NCBI GenBank assembly: GCA_963770295.1
Contig: CAVYPA010000014.1
Span: 53,168-117,167 of the forward strand
Direction: 5' to 3'
DNA: 64,000 nucleotides
From: AWTP1-13 sp963770295
GTDB taxonomy: Bacteria; Pseudomonadota; Alphaproteobacteria; Rhizobiales; Hyphomicrobiaceae
Shown: positions 53,514-62,035 of the stretch, in pieces
Layout of the letters: each line of letters starts with the position of its first letter
Position numbering within the stretch: position 1 is the first letter of the stretch
Notes under the pieces: model-generated
What the model saw: the letters and a program-made list of their open reading frames with translations, nothing else
Databases searched by the model: none
Told to the model about the DNA's origin: nothing
Program-made: the position numbers and the translations under genes

Positions 53514-53900
53514 ATGATTTATCCGAAACCGGCCCCTGACGGGCATGCGTTTGCCGTCGGGGCCTACGCCGAGCGTCGACTGGGAATGGCGTATAGTGCA
53601 ACCGATCGGTGGGGGGCTGTGGAGAAAAATCCTTCCATCGAGCGCCTTCGCGAGCTCCTTCGATCACTCGACATGGAGGACAACGAGCATCCTGACGTTG
53701 CCCTGAAGCACGAGACCGAGTGGTGCCTAAGCGCGTATCCTGGTGGCCTTCTGGTGTGGGAGAACGCTGAAGTCGATGAGGGCATCGCAAGACATATGAA
53801 ATGCGTCCCGCGAGAGAGGGTCCTTGATCTGTGGCTGGCGCTGGCGCAAGGCGACCTTGCTGCTATCGAGGTTGAACCCTGGCTGCCAGGTTATGGCTAG
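53514..53900 (+). CDS. Hypothetical protein (128 aa)
   Basis: A soluble, acidic protein: NPSIERLRELLRSLDMEDNE, HPDVALKHETEWCLSAYPGG, LLVWENAEVDEGIARHMKCV, LDLWLALAQGDLAAIEVEPW. The pattern is like small immunity-type proteins that occur near toxins in rhizobia, but I cannot name a family and no toxin is adjacent. ATG 53514 is used; GTG 53511 and a later Met (MAYSATDRWG) are possible. Coding is well supported by composition. Confidence 0.7.
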   Translation: MIYPKPAPDGHAFAVGAYAERRLGMAYSATDRWGAVEKNPSIERLRELLRSLDMEDNEHPDVALKHETEWCLSAYPGGLLVWENAEVDEGIARHMKCVPRERVLDLWLALAQGDLAAIEVEPWLPGYG

Positions 53901-53907
53901 CGCCGCG

Positions 53908-54005
53908 GCACGAGGCTGGCGTCTCCGGCGCTGCAGCGAGCCGGTCCGTTAACTGAGGTCTTAAGAGACCCGATCAGCACATCGATTGCGATGCCGTTCG
54001 TGACT
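53908..54005 (+). repeat. Dispersed ~110-bp repeat, copy 3
   Basis: From GGCGCACGAGGCTGGCGTCT-like start to CGATTGCGATGCCGTTCGTG. Closest to copy 1 at 46988. Confidence 0.68.
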
Positions 54006-54181
54006 AGGAAGCCGACCATCCCAATCGCCTTTGGCACGAGGCTGAAGTCTCCATTGACCGGAACAAGCGCATCGAGCTGCAGCCAACCCCTTGTCTGGTA
54101 ATGGGATGGCCCGGCCGTGCTCAGCGGCCTAAAACTACCGTTGAGCAAGACGGGGAGGCATCAAAGCTCAAGGAGCTCACG

Positions 54182-54851
54182 ATGCATACCCATCAGAAAT
54201 CATCCGATCCGGTCGCGACGATCGGCCTCGACATCGGCAAGAACACCTTTCACCTCGTCGGCCTCGAGAAGCGCGGCGCCATTGCGCAAGGCGCTACCTG
54301 AGGTCTTGAGCTCACCTCCCGAGACGCTCTCGCCGCGCATACTGCGCCTCATCGCCGAGCTCGATGAGGACTGGCGCCACCTCGACGCGCGCCTCGAAGC
54401 GGTGTCAGCCGAGATCGAGAGCCTCTCCGACAACGACGTGGCCTGCCAGCGCCTAATGACCGTGCTGGGTATCGGCCCGATCATCTCCAGCGCCGTGGTG
54501 GCAGCGATCGGTACCGGCAGCGGCTTCAAGCAGGGTCGCGACTTCGCCGCCTGGCTCGGCCTCGTCCCCAAGCAGGAGTCGACCGGCGATCGCACCAAGC
54601 TCGGCAGAATCTCCAAGCGTGGCAACAAGTACCTGCGCACCCTCTTTGTGCAGGCCGCCCACGTCGTCCTCGAGCGGCGGCCCGCCGCGGCGAGGCGCGC
54701 CCTGTGGCCGTGGATCGAAAAAGCTTCCAAGCGCCTCGCCCATCGCAATTTGCTGGCTATCGCGCTCGCCAACAAGCTCGCGCGCATCGCCTGGGCCGTG
54801 CTCGCCCGCGGCCGCGACTACGAACCACGGAGCACCCCCAATGCCACATGA
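54182..54851 (+). pseudogene. IS110-family transposase with internal deletion
   Basis: ATG 54182 starts the DEDD domain (VATIGLDIGKNTFHLVGLEK) and breaks after RGAIA. The next frame resumes at RKALPEVLSSPPETLSPRIL and holds the whole C-terminal Tnp-20 domain (LMTVLGIGPIISSAVVAAIG, AWLGLVPKQESTGDRTKLGR, LLAIALANKLARIAWAVLAR) to TGA 54849. About 150 residues in the middle are missing. Different subtype from the remnant at 13905-14115. Confidence 0.83.
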
Positions 54852-54907
54852 GATCTGCTCGCTCAGATTCACCAAGGGAATGGACGCCCTCCCTCTCCGC
54901 CACCCTT

Positions 54908-54940
54908 GCTCGCCAATCCCCTTGGATTGGGTAAGCGAGC
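54908..54940. other. Two-part hairpin downstream of the IS110 remnant
   Basis: Outer stem GCTCGC (54908-54913) / GCGAGC (54935-54940) and inner stem CAATCC (54914-54919) / GGATTG (54924-54929), loop CCTT, with a 5-base bulge. It may be an end structure of the IS110 element. Confidence 0.45.
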
Positions 54941-55132
54941 GAGGATGGCTCCGAGGGAATGGCTTCACGTGACCTTCCATAACTATGCAGTTTTGAAAGG
55001 GTCAAATATCGATCGGTTCAACAGCTTCCCCACCGAGGTCTGCGAGATGGAATGAGGAGATGGACGAACGGACTGCCCGGCGCAACCGCGAGACTGGGTG
55101 CCAATTTGGCCCTTTGAGGTCTTTCCGGTAGT

Positions 55133-55259
55133 CAGTGTCGGATGCGCGCGGATACCCATCCTGGCCCGGAGCATCAATGCTCCACACCAGAGGTCTGATA
55201 CATTGGTGCAGCTCTCACGTTCGCCCGCTCAACGTTCCGCCTTGCGACGCACGGCCGGG
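55133..55259 (+). repeat. 126-bp dispersed repeat, copy 2
   Basis: Starts CAGTGTCGGATGCGCGCGGA; see 14446-14571. Same orientation, near another IS110 remnant. Confidence 0.75.
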
Positions 55260-55494
55260 CCATACATTTTGGCACGAAGCCACAATTGCCGAGGATCTAC
55301 GACGCTGGTCCGTTGCTTCTATGGGGGTAGAGCGGTAGATCTCCTGTCGTGCCAACTGGGATGGCAATCGTCCGCCCGTGACCCCATGCGGATGTCGAGT
55401 GCTTGACCACCGCGACACTGTCCACATGAGGAGATACGATCATTTCGGTGTGTCGCGCGCTTCGTGAATAGGTGAAAAAAAGGTGACTGGGCCA

Positions 55495-57174
55495 ATGTCG
55501 CCTCGAACGTGGCTGTCAAGTGTCCTTACCGGAATTGTGCTCTGCGCCGAGGGCGCTTTTTCTTACGCGCATGCCGACCAGCGCGTGCTCGAGGCGAACA
55601 CGAAGATCAACGGGCCCACCTTGAACTTCGACTGGTCGGCGATCCAGATTGGAGTGGGCAGCTATGAGGAAGGCCCCACGGGGCTCACCATCATTCACTT
55701 CAAGAACCGCGCATCGGTGGCGGTAGATGTTCGTGGCGGGGCGCCCGGGACCGTCAATACTGACGGCCTCCGCAACGGCTATGGGGCCGCATTCACCGAT
55801 GCGATCGTCTTTACGGGCGGCTCCGCCTACGGCGAGGAGGCCATCACTGCTGTGGCCACCGGCATGAAGGAGTTCGGGCTTCGCGGAGGGGATTGGAACA
55901 GCGTCGCCTTCGTGCCCGGAGCCGTGATCTATGATTTCGGCGGCCGCCGGCTCAACGAAATCTATCCTGACAAGCGGCTTGCACATGCGGCTCTGGGTGC
56001 CTTGCGGCCAGGTGTATTTCCCCTCGGTGCACAGGGCGCCGGCCGTATGGCCATGCAGGGAGGCTATTTTGGCTGCCTGGCCCACTCGGGTCAGGGAGGG
56101 GCTTATCGACAGATTGGTCCCACCAAGATCGCCGCCTTCGTGGTGGTGAATGCCCATGGCGCGGTCACCGACCGCGAGGGTCGATTGGTGAGCTGCAATC
56201 GCGCCAAGTCATGGGGAAACCTGACGAAGACCTCGGAACTGCTGGCCCATCTCCCGCTCAGTCTCAACGCCGATTGGGCTCCTCCGGCAAGTGAGCAGCG
56301 CACAGAATCAGGAACTACGCGAAACACGACCATCAGTCTGGTGGTCACCAACCAGAAGCTGGTCCCGTGGGAGCTGCAGCGCGTCGCGGCGCAAGTCCAC
56401 ACGTCGATGAGCCGCGGCATCCAGCCGTTCTCGACGCAGTTGGACGGAGATACGCTGTTCGCTGCGTCGACGCAGGAGGTCGAGAACAAAGACCTGGGCA
56501 GCGTTACAATGGCGGCGATTGCCAGCGAGATCATGTGGGATGCCATCCTGGCCAGCGTGCCGGAGCAGAAAGCGCTTGTCCCTTCCGCGACACCACCGAC
56601 CGTGAGCCCGTTGGCATCGTATGCTGGAAGATATGACTTTGCGCTGTCCAAGGACCTAGGCGACATGCGCTTCGGCGCCGTCGGCACGAACATTGCGGCC
56701 GAAGAAGCCGGCGCCAAGGTCCTGAAAGCGATAGAGGGAGGTCCGGCGGCAAGTGCTGGGGTTCTCGCGGAGGACGTAATCACGCACGTTGACGGCGAGC
56801 CTCTTGCAGGTCTCTCGCTCAATCAGATAATCGGCAAGCTGCGCGGCCCCGTCGGTAGTGGTGCTCGGCTGCAGCTACAGCGCAAGGGCCAGGCAGCACC
56901 GCGCGACATTAGGGTTGTGCGCGAGGTAATCAAAACCGTCCTCCAGGTTCGTATAGAGGAAGGCCGTCTCGTCATCGAGGCGACCGCTGGACGTCATCTC
57001 TTCGAGTTCGAAATGGGCAAGCCTATCGCCGTTGTTCCCCTCTCGGATTCCGCGTTCTACGTCGACGGCCGGTACCACACGCAAATCGCTTTCACGAAAG
57101 ACGCTCTTGGTAGGGTCTCTGGCGCCATTCTGAACCCCGGCCCATGGGAGCAGAAAGGAGTGAGAATTGATTGA
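55495..57174 (+). CDS. Exported P1 (DmpA-type) peptidase fused to a PDZ domain
   Basis: A 559-residue protein with a signal peptide (about 1-27, ending SYAHA). Residues about 40-360 are a DmpA/BapA-type P1 peptidase: VDVRGGAPGTVNTDGLRNGY, FTGGSAYGEEAITAVATGMK, and TRNTTISLVVTNQKLVPWEL, where autocleavage before the Thr/Ser nucleophile is expected. A PDZ domain (about 400-480: GPAASAGVLAEDVITHVDGE PLAGLSLNQIIGKL) and a C-terminal beta-rich region (FEFEMGKPIAVVPLSDSAFY) follow. P1 peptidases are N-terminal aminopeptidases that self-cleave. A PDZ at the C-terminus is unusual. ATG 55495 follows AGGTGA. Confidence 0.85.
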   Translation: MSPRTWLSSVLTGIVLCAEGAFSYAHADQRVLEANTKINGPTLNFDWSAIQIGVGSYEEGPTGLTIIHFKNRASVAVDVRGGAPGTVNTDGLRNGYGAAFTDAIVFTGGSAYGEEAITAVATGMKEFGLRGGDWNSVAFVPGAVIYDFGGRRLNEIYPDKRLAHAALGALRPGVFPLGAQGAGRMAMQGGYFGCLAHSGQGGAYRQIGPTKIAAFVVVNAHGAVTDREGRLVSCNRAKSWGNLTKTSELLAHLPLSLNADWAPPASEQRTESGTTRNTTISLVVTNQKLVPWELQRVAAQVHTSMSRGIQPFSTQLDGDTLFAASTQEVENKDLGSVTMAAIASEIMWDAILASVPEQKALVPSATPPTVSPLASYAGRYDFALSKDLGDMRFGAVGTNIAAEEAGAKVLKAIEGGPAASAGVLAEDVITHVDGEPLAGLSLNQIIGKLRGPVGSGARLQLQRKGQAAPRDIRVVREVIKTVLQVRIEEGRLVIEATAGRHLFEFEMGKPIAVVPLSDSAFYVDGRYHTQIAFTKDALGRVSGAILNPGPWEQKGVRID

Positions 57175-57177
57175 TGC

Positions 57178-57201
57178 AGGTCAGCGATGAGGTGATCGAA
57201 T
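57178..57201 (+). pseudogene. PF04392 terminal trace
   Basis: The frame VSDEVIE stops at TAG 57199, and the bases after the stop resemble those after 49721 (stop, then GCAC and TTGCTGC). Too short to prove alone; the shared flank supports it. The rest of 57202-57561 is empty. Confidence 0.35.
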
Positions 57202-57561
57202 AGTGCGCACAGTTTGCTGCGGTGCAAGAGTTCGTAGCTGGCACTAAGCGTAAGTGCTCCGGTCAATCAATGTCATGACTGGAATCTGGGGAACTTCGGA
57301 CACGGATCTAAGGCGGTAAAAGCTGGGTGAGGACGACAGCCCTTGGTAGAGTCGGAATGTGGCGCGGTGTGCTCTGGCTGCTTCCGGCTGGAGCGGTTGC
57401 CGGGTGGGAGTTGCACCCACTGGAAAGGTGCTGCCTTTTCACGGCGCACACCCTAAGCTGTCATTGGAAAGCCCGTTAACTGTTCAACCTAGATGGCGCG
57501 GACGACGGAATGACGGCAACAGCGGCAGCGACGACCTTGCCTGCAGCATGGAGGCGTCCCA

Positions 57562-57924
57562 ATGAGCCTGACCACCGACGAGCACGATCAGTTGCGCCGC
57601 CTCGAAGAATCGTTGTGGCGTGCGGAAACCCGCTTCGATCGCGACCATATGAACGAGGTCCTGGCGCCCGATTTCTTCGAGTTCGGACGATCTGGCCGCG
57701 TATATCGGCGCGAGGACACTCTCGACGCTCCGGCCCAACCGATCTACGCGACGCTCCCATTGGGGAAGTTCGCTGTGCGATCAATCGCAGCGGATGTCGC
57801 CCTCGTGACCTATGTGAGCGAGGTGACTTACGCGGAGGTCAAGGAGGTCGCAAACCGAAGCTCGCTATGGTCACGACATGCGGGCGGTTGGAGGATCAGA
57901 TTTCATCAAGGCACGCCGGTGTGA
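57562..57924 (+). CDS. DUF4440 / NTF2-like protein (120 aa)
   Basis: A 120-residue single-domain protein: LRRLEESLWRAETRFDRDHM NEVLAPDFFEFGRSGRVYRR and ALVTYVSEVTYAEVKEVANR SSLWSRHAGGWRIRFHQGTP, the SnoaL/DUF4440 cone fold. These bind small ligands or act as small isomerases; role unknown. ATG 57562 begins the conserved first helix. No operon partner. Confidence 0.83.
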   Translation: MSLTTDEHDQLRRLEESLWRAETRFDRDHMNEVLAPDFFEFGRSGRVYRREDTLDAPAQPIYATLPLGKFAVRSIAADVALVTYVSEVTYAEVKEVANRSSLWSRHAGGWRIRFHQGTPV

Positions 57925-58176
57925 GGTCGCTTGCCGCTGACGACAGCGTTCGCGCGTGCCGCTATGGACCGCTCCTGCATTAGGCGGCCCGCGATTGGCC
58001 CTTGCCCGCGTCAGAGATGCGACCCTAGAGAACGCGCCGGAATCCCCTGTCGGGCCCTTGTGAGCGCGACTGGCCTTGCAACCTTCGGCGAGCCGGCCTC
58101 TCGCGAGCGTCTTGGACGGCGCTTCGCGGAAGCAATGGCGGTATTGCTGCGAAAATCGTCCGAAATGATCGAACCC

Positions 58177-58533
58177 CTAGCACTGAGCGACCATCGTCAC
58201 GGAGGTGTCGCTGGTGCCCTTCGGAAGCTGCTCGCGCGCCGCTGCCTTCCGCGGTCGCGGACCATACGCATTCGGATGCGGGTCACTCGGAACGAACCCT
58301 AAGCCCATCACTGCAAACCTGGGAGACAATATCTGCCGCCAGCCGGACCTTCCTATGTCGTGCAACCGTCTTGTAACAGCCACATGGTACATCCACCCCA
58401 GCGGCATCAACGCTAACACAAGGTACTCGCGGCTCAGATTGCGGGCTGCAACGACGAGACCGCACAGAAGGAGAGCCAAAGTGAAATGACATCCAGATCG
58501 AGAGAGGCGACCCATGCCAGTAAGGCAGTTCAA
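58177..58533 (-). CDS. DUF805-like membrane protein (118 aa)
   Basis: Hydrophobic segments at about 15-35 and 42-58, the DUF805 hallmark VTRRLHDIGRSGWRQILSPR and a hydrophilic end. GRLSRSGCHF near the start matches the usual GRIGRxDFW of the family. TTG 58533 is suggested by GGAGG seven bases upstream; ATG 58515 is the alternative. The ORF is shorter than typical DUF805 proteins by one helix. Confidence 0.68.
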   Translation of the reverse strand: MNCLTGMGRLSRSGCHFTLALLLCGLVVAARNLSREYLVLALMPLGWMYHVAVTRRLHDIGRSGWRQILSPRFAVMGLGFVPSDPHPNAYGPRPRKAAAREQLPKGTSDTSVTMVAQC

Positions 58534-58684
58534 GGCGCCCTCCTGTTCGAAAGCAATTTTCCTGCATACAGCGAAAAAGAGCCGCAGCCTCATGCTCGCG
58601 GACCAAGGTACCAGGATCGCTGACGGCAAAAATGGGCGGATAAAGGGTCCGTGAAGGACGCCGCAGCGCGAAGGAGCGTCTTAC

Positions 58685-59467
58685 ATGATCCAAGGCGACC
58701 TCCGCCTTGAGCACCAAGACAATGCACTAATCGTGCGCTCGAAGCACAATGCCAGGTGGTACGGGGCGCTGGGGGTCGGCATCGCGCTCATCTTTCTTAT
58801 CCAATGGACTAGCGTGCCCGCTCCGAGTGGGCTCGCCTTGCTTGCCTACTGGTTCGGCCTCGTGATTGGCGTCGTAGCGCCCGCCGGCATCGGCGTTTTT
58901 CTTTTGCTGCCTCGTGAGGTCATCACCACTTTTGATCTGCGCTGCCACCGCGTCGTCCACCATGTGAGCATCGGTCGTGGCTGGTACGAGCGCCGCCGCA
59001 CCTACGCCTTCACAGAGATCGCAGGCTTGCGTCTGAACGGGTATGACCCTGAACCTGATTCCTACATGCCAGTCATGATCCTGCGGAATGGCGAGACGCG
59101 GTGGCTCAGCACGGCAAACAGCAGCTATCTGATCTGCGCAATGACAATCGAGGCGATCTGCGAAGTAACTGGATTGCAGAAGCTCGGCGTCGCCCGGCAG
59201 CGCTTGTGGGGAAGCTGGGCGGCACATTTTTGTGTGCCAAACGCCGCCAACTCGAAGGGGCGTCGACCCGTTCATCAACCTCAAGAGACCGCGAAAGCGC
59301 TCGGCCTCTCCGTGCCAGCCACTTTGTTTGCCAGCGCCGACGAGGTGACACGATCGCCCCTGATCGCTGTTGCCGCTCACGTCGCGGGGTGCGATGCTGG
59401 CTCGCTGGCGGCCACGAGTGCTGAGCCGCGGTATGCCGGTATAGTGTCCAGGGAGGCCAACCCATGA
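58685..59467 (+). CDS. Membrane protein with a PF04392-derived C-terminus
   Basis: A 260-residue protein: two hydrophobic spans (ARWYGALGVGIALIFLIQWT and ALLAYWFGLVIGVVAPAGIG), a PH-like or beta-rich middle (FDLRCHRVVHHVSIGRGWYE, TYAFTEIAGLRLNGYDPEPD) to about residue 175, then a foreign-looking tail ETAKALGLSVPATLFASADE that is the C-terminus of a PF04392 protein entered by a one-base shift. The original stop is lost and the frame ends at 59465-59467. ATG 58685 has AGGAGCG upstream. Confidence 0.65.
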   Translation: MIQGDLRLEHQDNALIVRSKHNARWYGALGVGIALIFLIQWTSVPAPSGLALLAYWFGLVIGVVAPAGIGVFLLLPREVITTFDLRCHRVVHHVSIGRGWYERRRTYAFTEIAGLRLNGYDPEPDSYMPVMILRNGETRWLSTANSSYLICAMTIEAICEVTGLQKLGVARQRLWGSWAAHFCVPNAANSKGRRPVHQPQETAKALGLSVPATLFASADEVTRSPLIAVAAHVAGCDAGSLAATSAEPRYAGIVSREANP

Positions 59468-59727
59468 AAATCATCGCCAAGTTCACGACCAGCGACGGCA
59501 AAGTCACCACCGCGACCTTCGATCGGGCAACCGGCACGGTGGTCAGCGACGATGGCCGCAAGGGCACCTACAAGCGCGAGGGCAACATCCTCAAGATCTC
59601 AGGCGACCAGAGCTTCACCATTACCATGCAGGGCAACATTCCGGACCCGCCCACGGCCGGGTTCACGGCGCCGTACACCTCGTCGATCGGCACGACGGGA
59701 ACGATGACGATCGTTTCTGTTGGCTGA
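59464..59727 (+). CDS. Small hypothetical protein (87 aa)
   Basis: A beta-rich protein (MKIIAKFTTSDGKVTTATFD, GTVVSDDGRKGTYKREGNIL, KISGDQSFTITMQGNIPDPP). Its ATG overlaps the TGA of the previous ORF (ATGA), so translation may be coupled. No signal peptide. The pattern resembles a small lipocalin-like or bacterial Ig-like unit, but I do not name a family. Confidence 0.65.
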   Translation: MKIIAKFTTSDGKVTTATFDRATGTVVSDDGRKGTYKREGNILKISGDQSFTITMQGNIPDPPTAGFTAPYTSSIGTTGTMTIVSVG

Positions 59728-60248
59728 ACGGCTGATCGCTCGTCGCAGCTCCTTTGTCGGCCCCTACTGAACGAGTCGACGAATGACCGAGGGTTATAAG
59801 ACGATAGCCCCTCCCATCGGGTGATGGTTGCTCGACCACCCAGCGAGCCAACCTGCATCGGCCACAATGTCGGTTGTTGGCACCTTTTCCCCTTCGAACC
59901 TACGCGCGACGGCCGAAGCACTCCGAAAGCAGACGAAGAGGGCAATGGCGAAATTGTCGAGTTGCCCAGGGGAATTGCGGCGGCTAAGTCGGCTCGCGCG
60001 CTAACCAGCGTTAGTGACGAGATTTTCCCCACAGGTATCATACAGCATCCACGCAGCACCGAACCCCGCCCTCGCTAGTCGGGTTCGGCCTTCAGCGTCG
60101 GCCATCACGCTTGTTGCGCGTTGTAGGATTGATCGACAGCTCCCGTTTTCTTTGGCTCGTTGTGCTGCGCGCAGGAACTTGACGAGCGCGCGGCGGTTAC
60201 ACGGCCTAGGCAGCCCCGCGACTACCTCCTGACTTTCGGGCACGCTAG

Positions 60249-60278
60249 AGCACCGGTCGTGCACGACCGGTGCTTTTT
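60249..60278 (+). terminator. Strong intrinsic terminator without an obvious upstream gene
   Basis: AGCACCGGTCGTG at 60249-60261 and CACGACCGGTGCT at 60262-60274 form a perfect 26-bp palindrome ending in TTTTT (60274-60278). It is the best intrinsic terminator in the window. No supported plus-strand gene precedes it for over 500 bases. Confidence 0.8.
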
Positions 60279-60374
60279 CGCCTCGGGGCTCCTCTGGCCA
60301 TGAAACCGCTGCATCCGCAATTCCAACTTCAGTGGTTCGACGTCACATTCATTGGGTTTGGGTGTGCATGACGA

Positions 60375-60404
60375 AACGGCCCCGCACTTTAATGCAGGGC
60401 CGTT
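60375..60404 (-). terminator. Terminator of the 87-aa exported protein gene
   Basis: AACGGCCC at 60375-60382 and GGGCCGTT at 60397-60404 with inner GCA/TGC pairing; on the minus strand it ends in TTT. It lies 25 bases past the stop of the gene at 60429. Confidence 0.6.
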
Positions 60405-60428
60405 CGGCACAAACTGAGTAATTCTGAT

Positions 60429-60692
60429 CTACTTGATCTCAACCCAGACACCGTTGTGCCAATGGCCATGACCACGGCCGGACTCGCGCCAGCGATACTT
60501 ATCCTTCTCGTGTTCCTGCCACTTCCAGTCATCCTTCAATATACGGAGCTTTAGGCCTGGCTCGTACCGCGGCTCGCCGCTAACGCGCCAGCAGTCACCT
60601 TCCTCATTGCAGACCACGGCCGCCGACGCAGCGCCTGCGGTCAGGGCCAAGGCAGCAGCTGCGCCGAGGATAGCTTTGCTCAATGCATTCAT
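60429..60692 (-). CDS. Exported small protein, Trp/Lys/His-rich (87 aa)
   Basis: Signal peptide (MNALSKAILGAAAALALTAG, cleavage near ASA) and a mature part with one likely disulphide (VVCNEEGDCWRVSG) and a Trp/Lys/His-rich region (DDWKWQEHEKDKYRWRESG, GHGHWHNGVWVEIK). ATG 60692 is chosen because GGAG stands six bases before it; ATG 60704 is the longer start. A near-consensus EcfG promoter lies just upstream. Function unknown. Confidence 0.75.
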   Translation of the reverse strand: MNALSKAILGAAAALALTAGAASAAVVCNEEGDCWRVSGEPRYEPGLKLRILKDDWKWQEHEKDKYRWRESGRGHGHWHNGVWVEIK

Positions 60693-60721
60693 CATCGTCT
60701 CCATGGTTGCTGATATAGTGG

Positions 60722-60746
60722 AACGCCTCAGTGGTCGGAAGGTTGC
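60722..60746 (-). promoter_or_regulatory. Near-consensus EcfG-type promoter
   Basis: Minus strand GCAAC, 16 bases, CGTT: one mismatch to the EcfG consensus. The -10 ends 30 bases before ATG 60692. Confidence 0.38.
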
Positions 60747-60920
60747 TCCTCAGATCTTCTGTGGCCTGAGCAAACATCGCCAAGGTGGATCGCATTTCGA
60801 GGTGGAGGCGCTTGGGGAATTCACCCTGCAAGGGTTTTCACCGCCAAATTCACGCTTACAACGTCTTGAAGTTTGCCCAGACGCGCGGAGCGACCCGGCT
60901 CGCACAATGGCAGTGGGCAT

Positions 60921-61073
60921 CTACTTGCCGGATGATCCTGAAGAATTCTCTGGGGAGTGATAGACGGTTCTCATTCCGAGTTGCTCGCCGAGCAGGCCAT
61001 AGGCGATCCCTGCGGCGACGACGAGACTGAGGACGATAAAGCAAGTTGTCAGACCTGGTCCGGTTTTGATCAT
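60921..61073 (-). CDS. Single-span membrane protein (50 aa)
   Basis: ATG 61073 to TAG 60921. A 50-residue protein with one helix (CFIVLSLVVAAGIAYGLLG) and a hydrophilic Ser/Gly-rich end (PENSSGSSGK). RBS GGGGGTGG precedes the ATG. Too short for most gene callers but the start signal and helix are clear. Confidence 0.62.
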   Translation of the reverse strand: MIKTGPGLTTCFIVLSLVVAAGIAYGLLGEQLGMRTVYHSPENSSGSSGK

Positions 61074-62035
61074 TGCCCACCCCCTTTGCTGCCACGCAGT
61101 AGGCGCATGGGATCATTCCTCCTGACAGAGTTGGAAAGTACCTACGTCGGTAAGGCGGAACTCTTGGATTAGGCGTCGCGTTGTGGCCGTCGCAGCAGTG
61201 ACGTTGAATCGGATGAAATCAGCTCCACGGTTTGCCAAGGGGACATCAGCCGGCTCAGGTTGGCTCATGCGTCGTGGGTCAATTCCGCGCTGGCTGGCCT
61301 TATGAATGACGGACAGAGTTGCTCCGAAGGCGACGCGCTTCCGCGACCACCTCCGGCCACAGCTCGGCGTGTGACTTTACTTGGTGAGGTAGGTAATGAC
61401 GAACCACGTATAGCCGCACAGGTTGCCATCACGACTTCCTTGTCGCGTTATCGCTTACTGCGCACGGAGGTTTCCCTCAAGATGGCATGCCTCTGCAGCC
61501 ATCGATCCGACGGTGGTGCCACATTGGAAGAAAAATTGTCGATAGTCCGGCGGGCACCGCTCGGCATATTGGCCGACGCAACCGCGTACCTTTTTACAGG
61601 CGAAAGCTGCTTCAGGCAGCGGCGCGATCAGTCCGACGACTTCACAACGCACGAAGTAACATTGCTCGCCCCGCCCCACTAAGTTCATCGCCTCCAGGGA
61701 CGCAATAATCGGTTCACGTAGCAATGCACGTGTCAAGAGCAAACCGTGCTGAAAGCTAGGCGGCACTGAATTGACGCCGGCACCCGAGACAGTTTCGCTG
61801 ACCGAGCGGGGAGAACTACTGCATGAGCGGGCCGGTACGTACCGCCCTTGATTGAAGGTCGGCTTCACTCCGGAAACAGACAGAATAGCCTTGGCCCCTT
61901 TTTGACCCTGATCGCACCTCGCGCTGCTTTAGTTTAGGTACAGGCCTTACGGAACGGCACGGCGCGCAGCATCTTCTGGCAACTTGTTTGTCTTCGCCCC
62001 TTGCGGCTGAAGGCACTTTAGGAAAGGTTGGTGGC
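61074..62035. other. Gene-free stretch
   Basis: Many overlapping short frames on both strands, none with a recognisable motif or start. About 960 bases. Confidence 0.35.

Noticed and set aside
60014..60232. Plus-strand ORF of 72 codons before the strong terminator
   Set aside because: Ser/Arg/Ala-rich, no ribosome binding site and no recognisable motif; left as part of a possible RNA locus instead.
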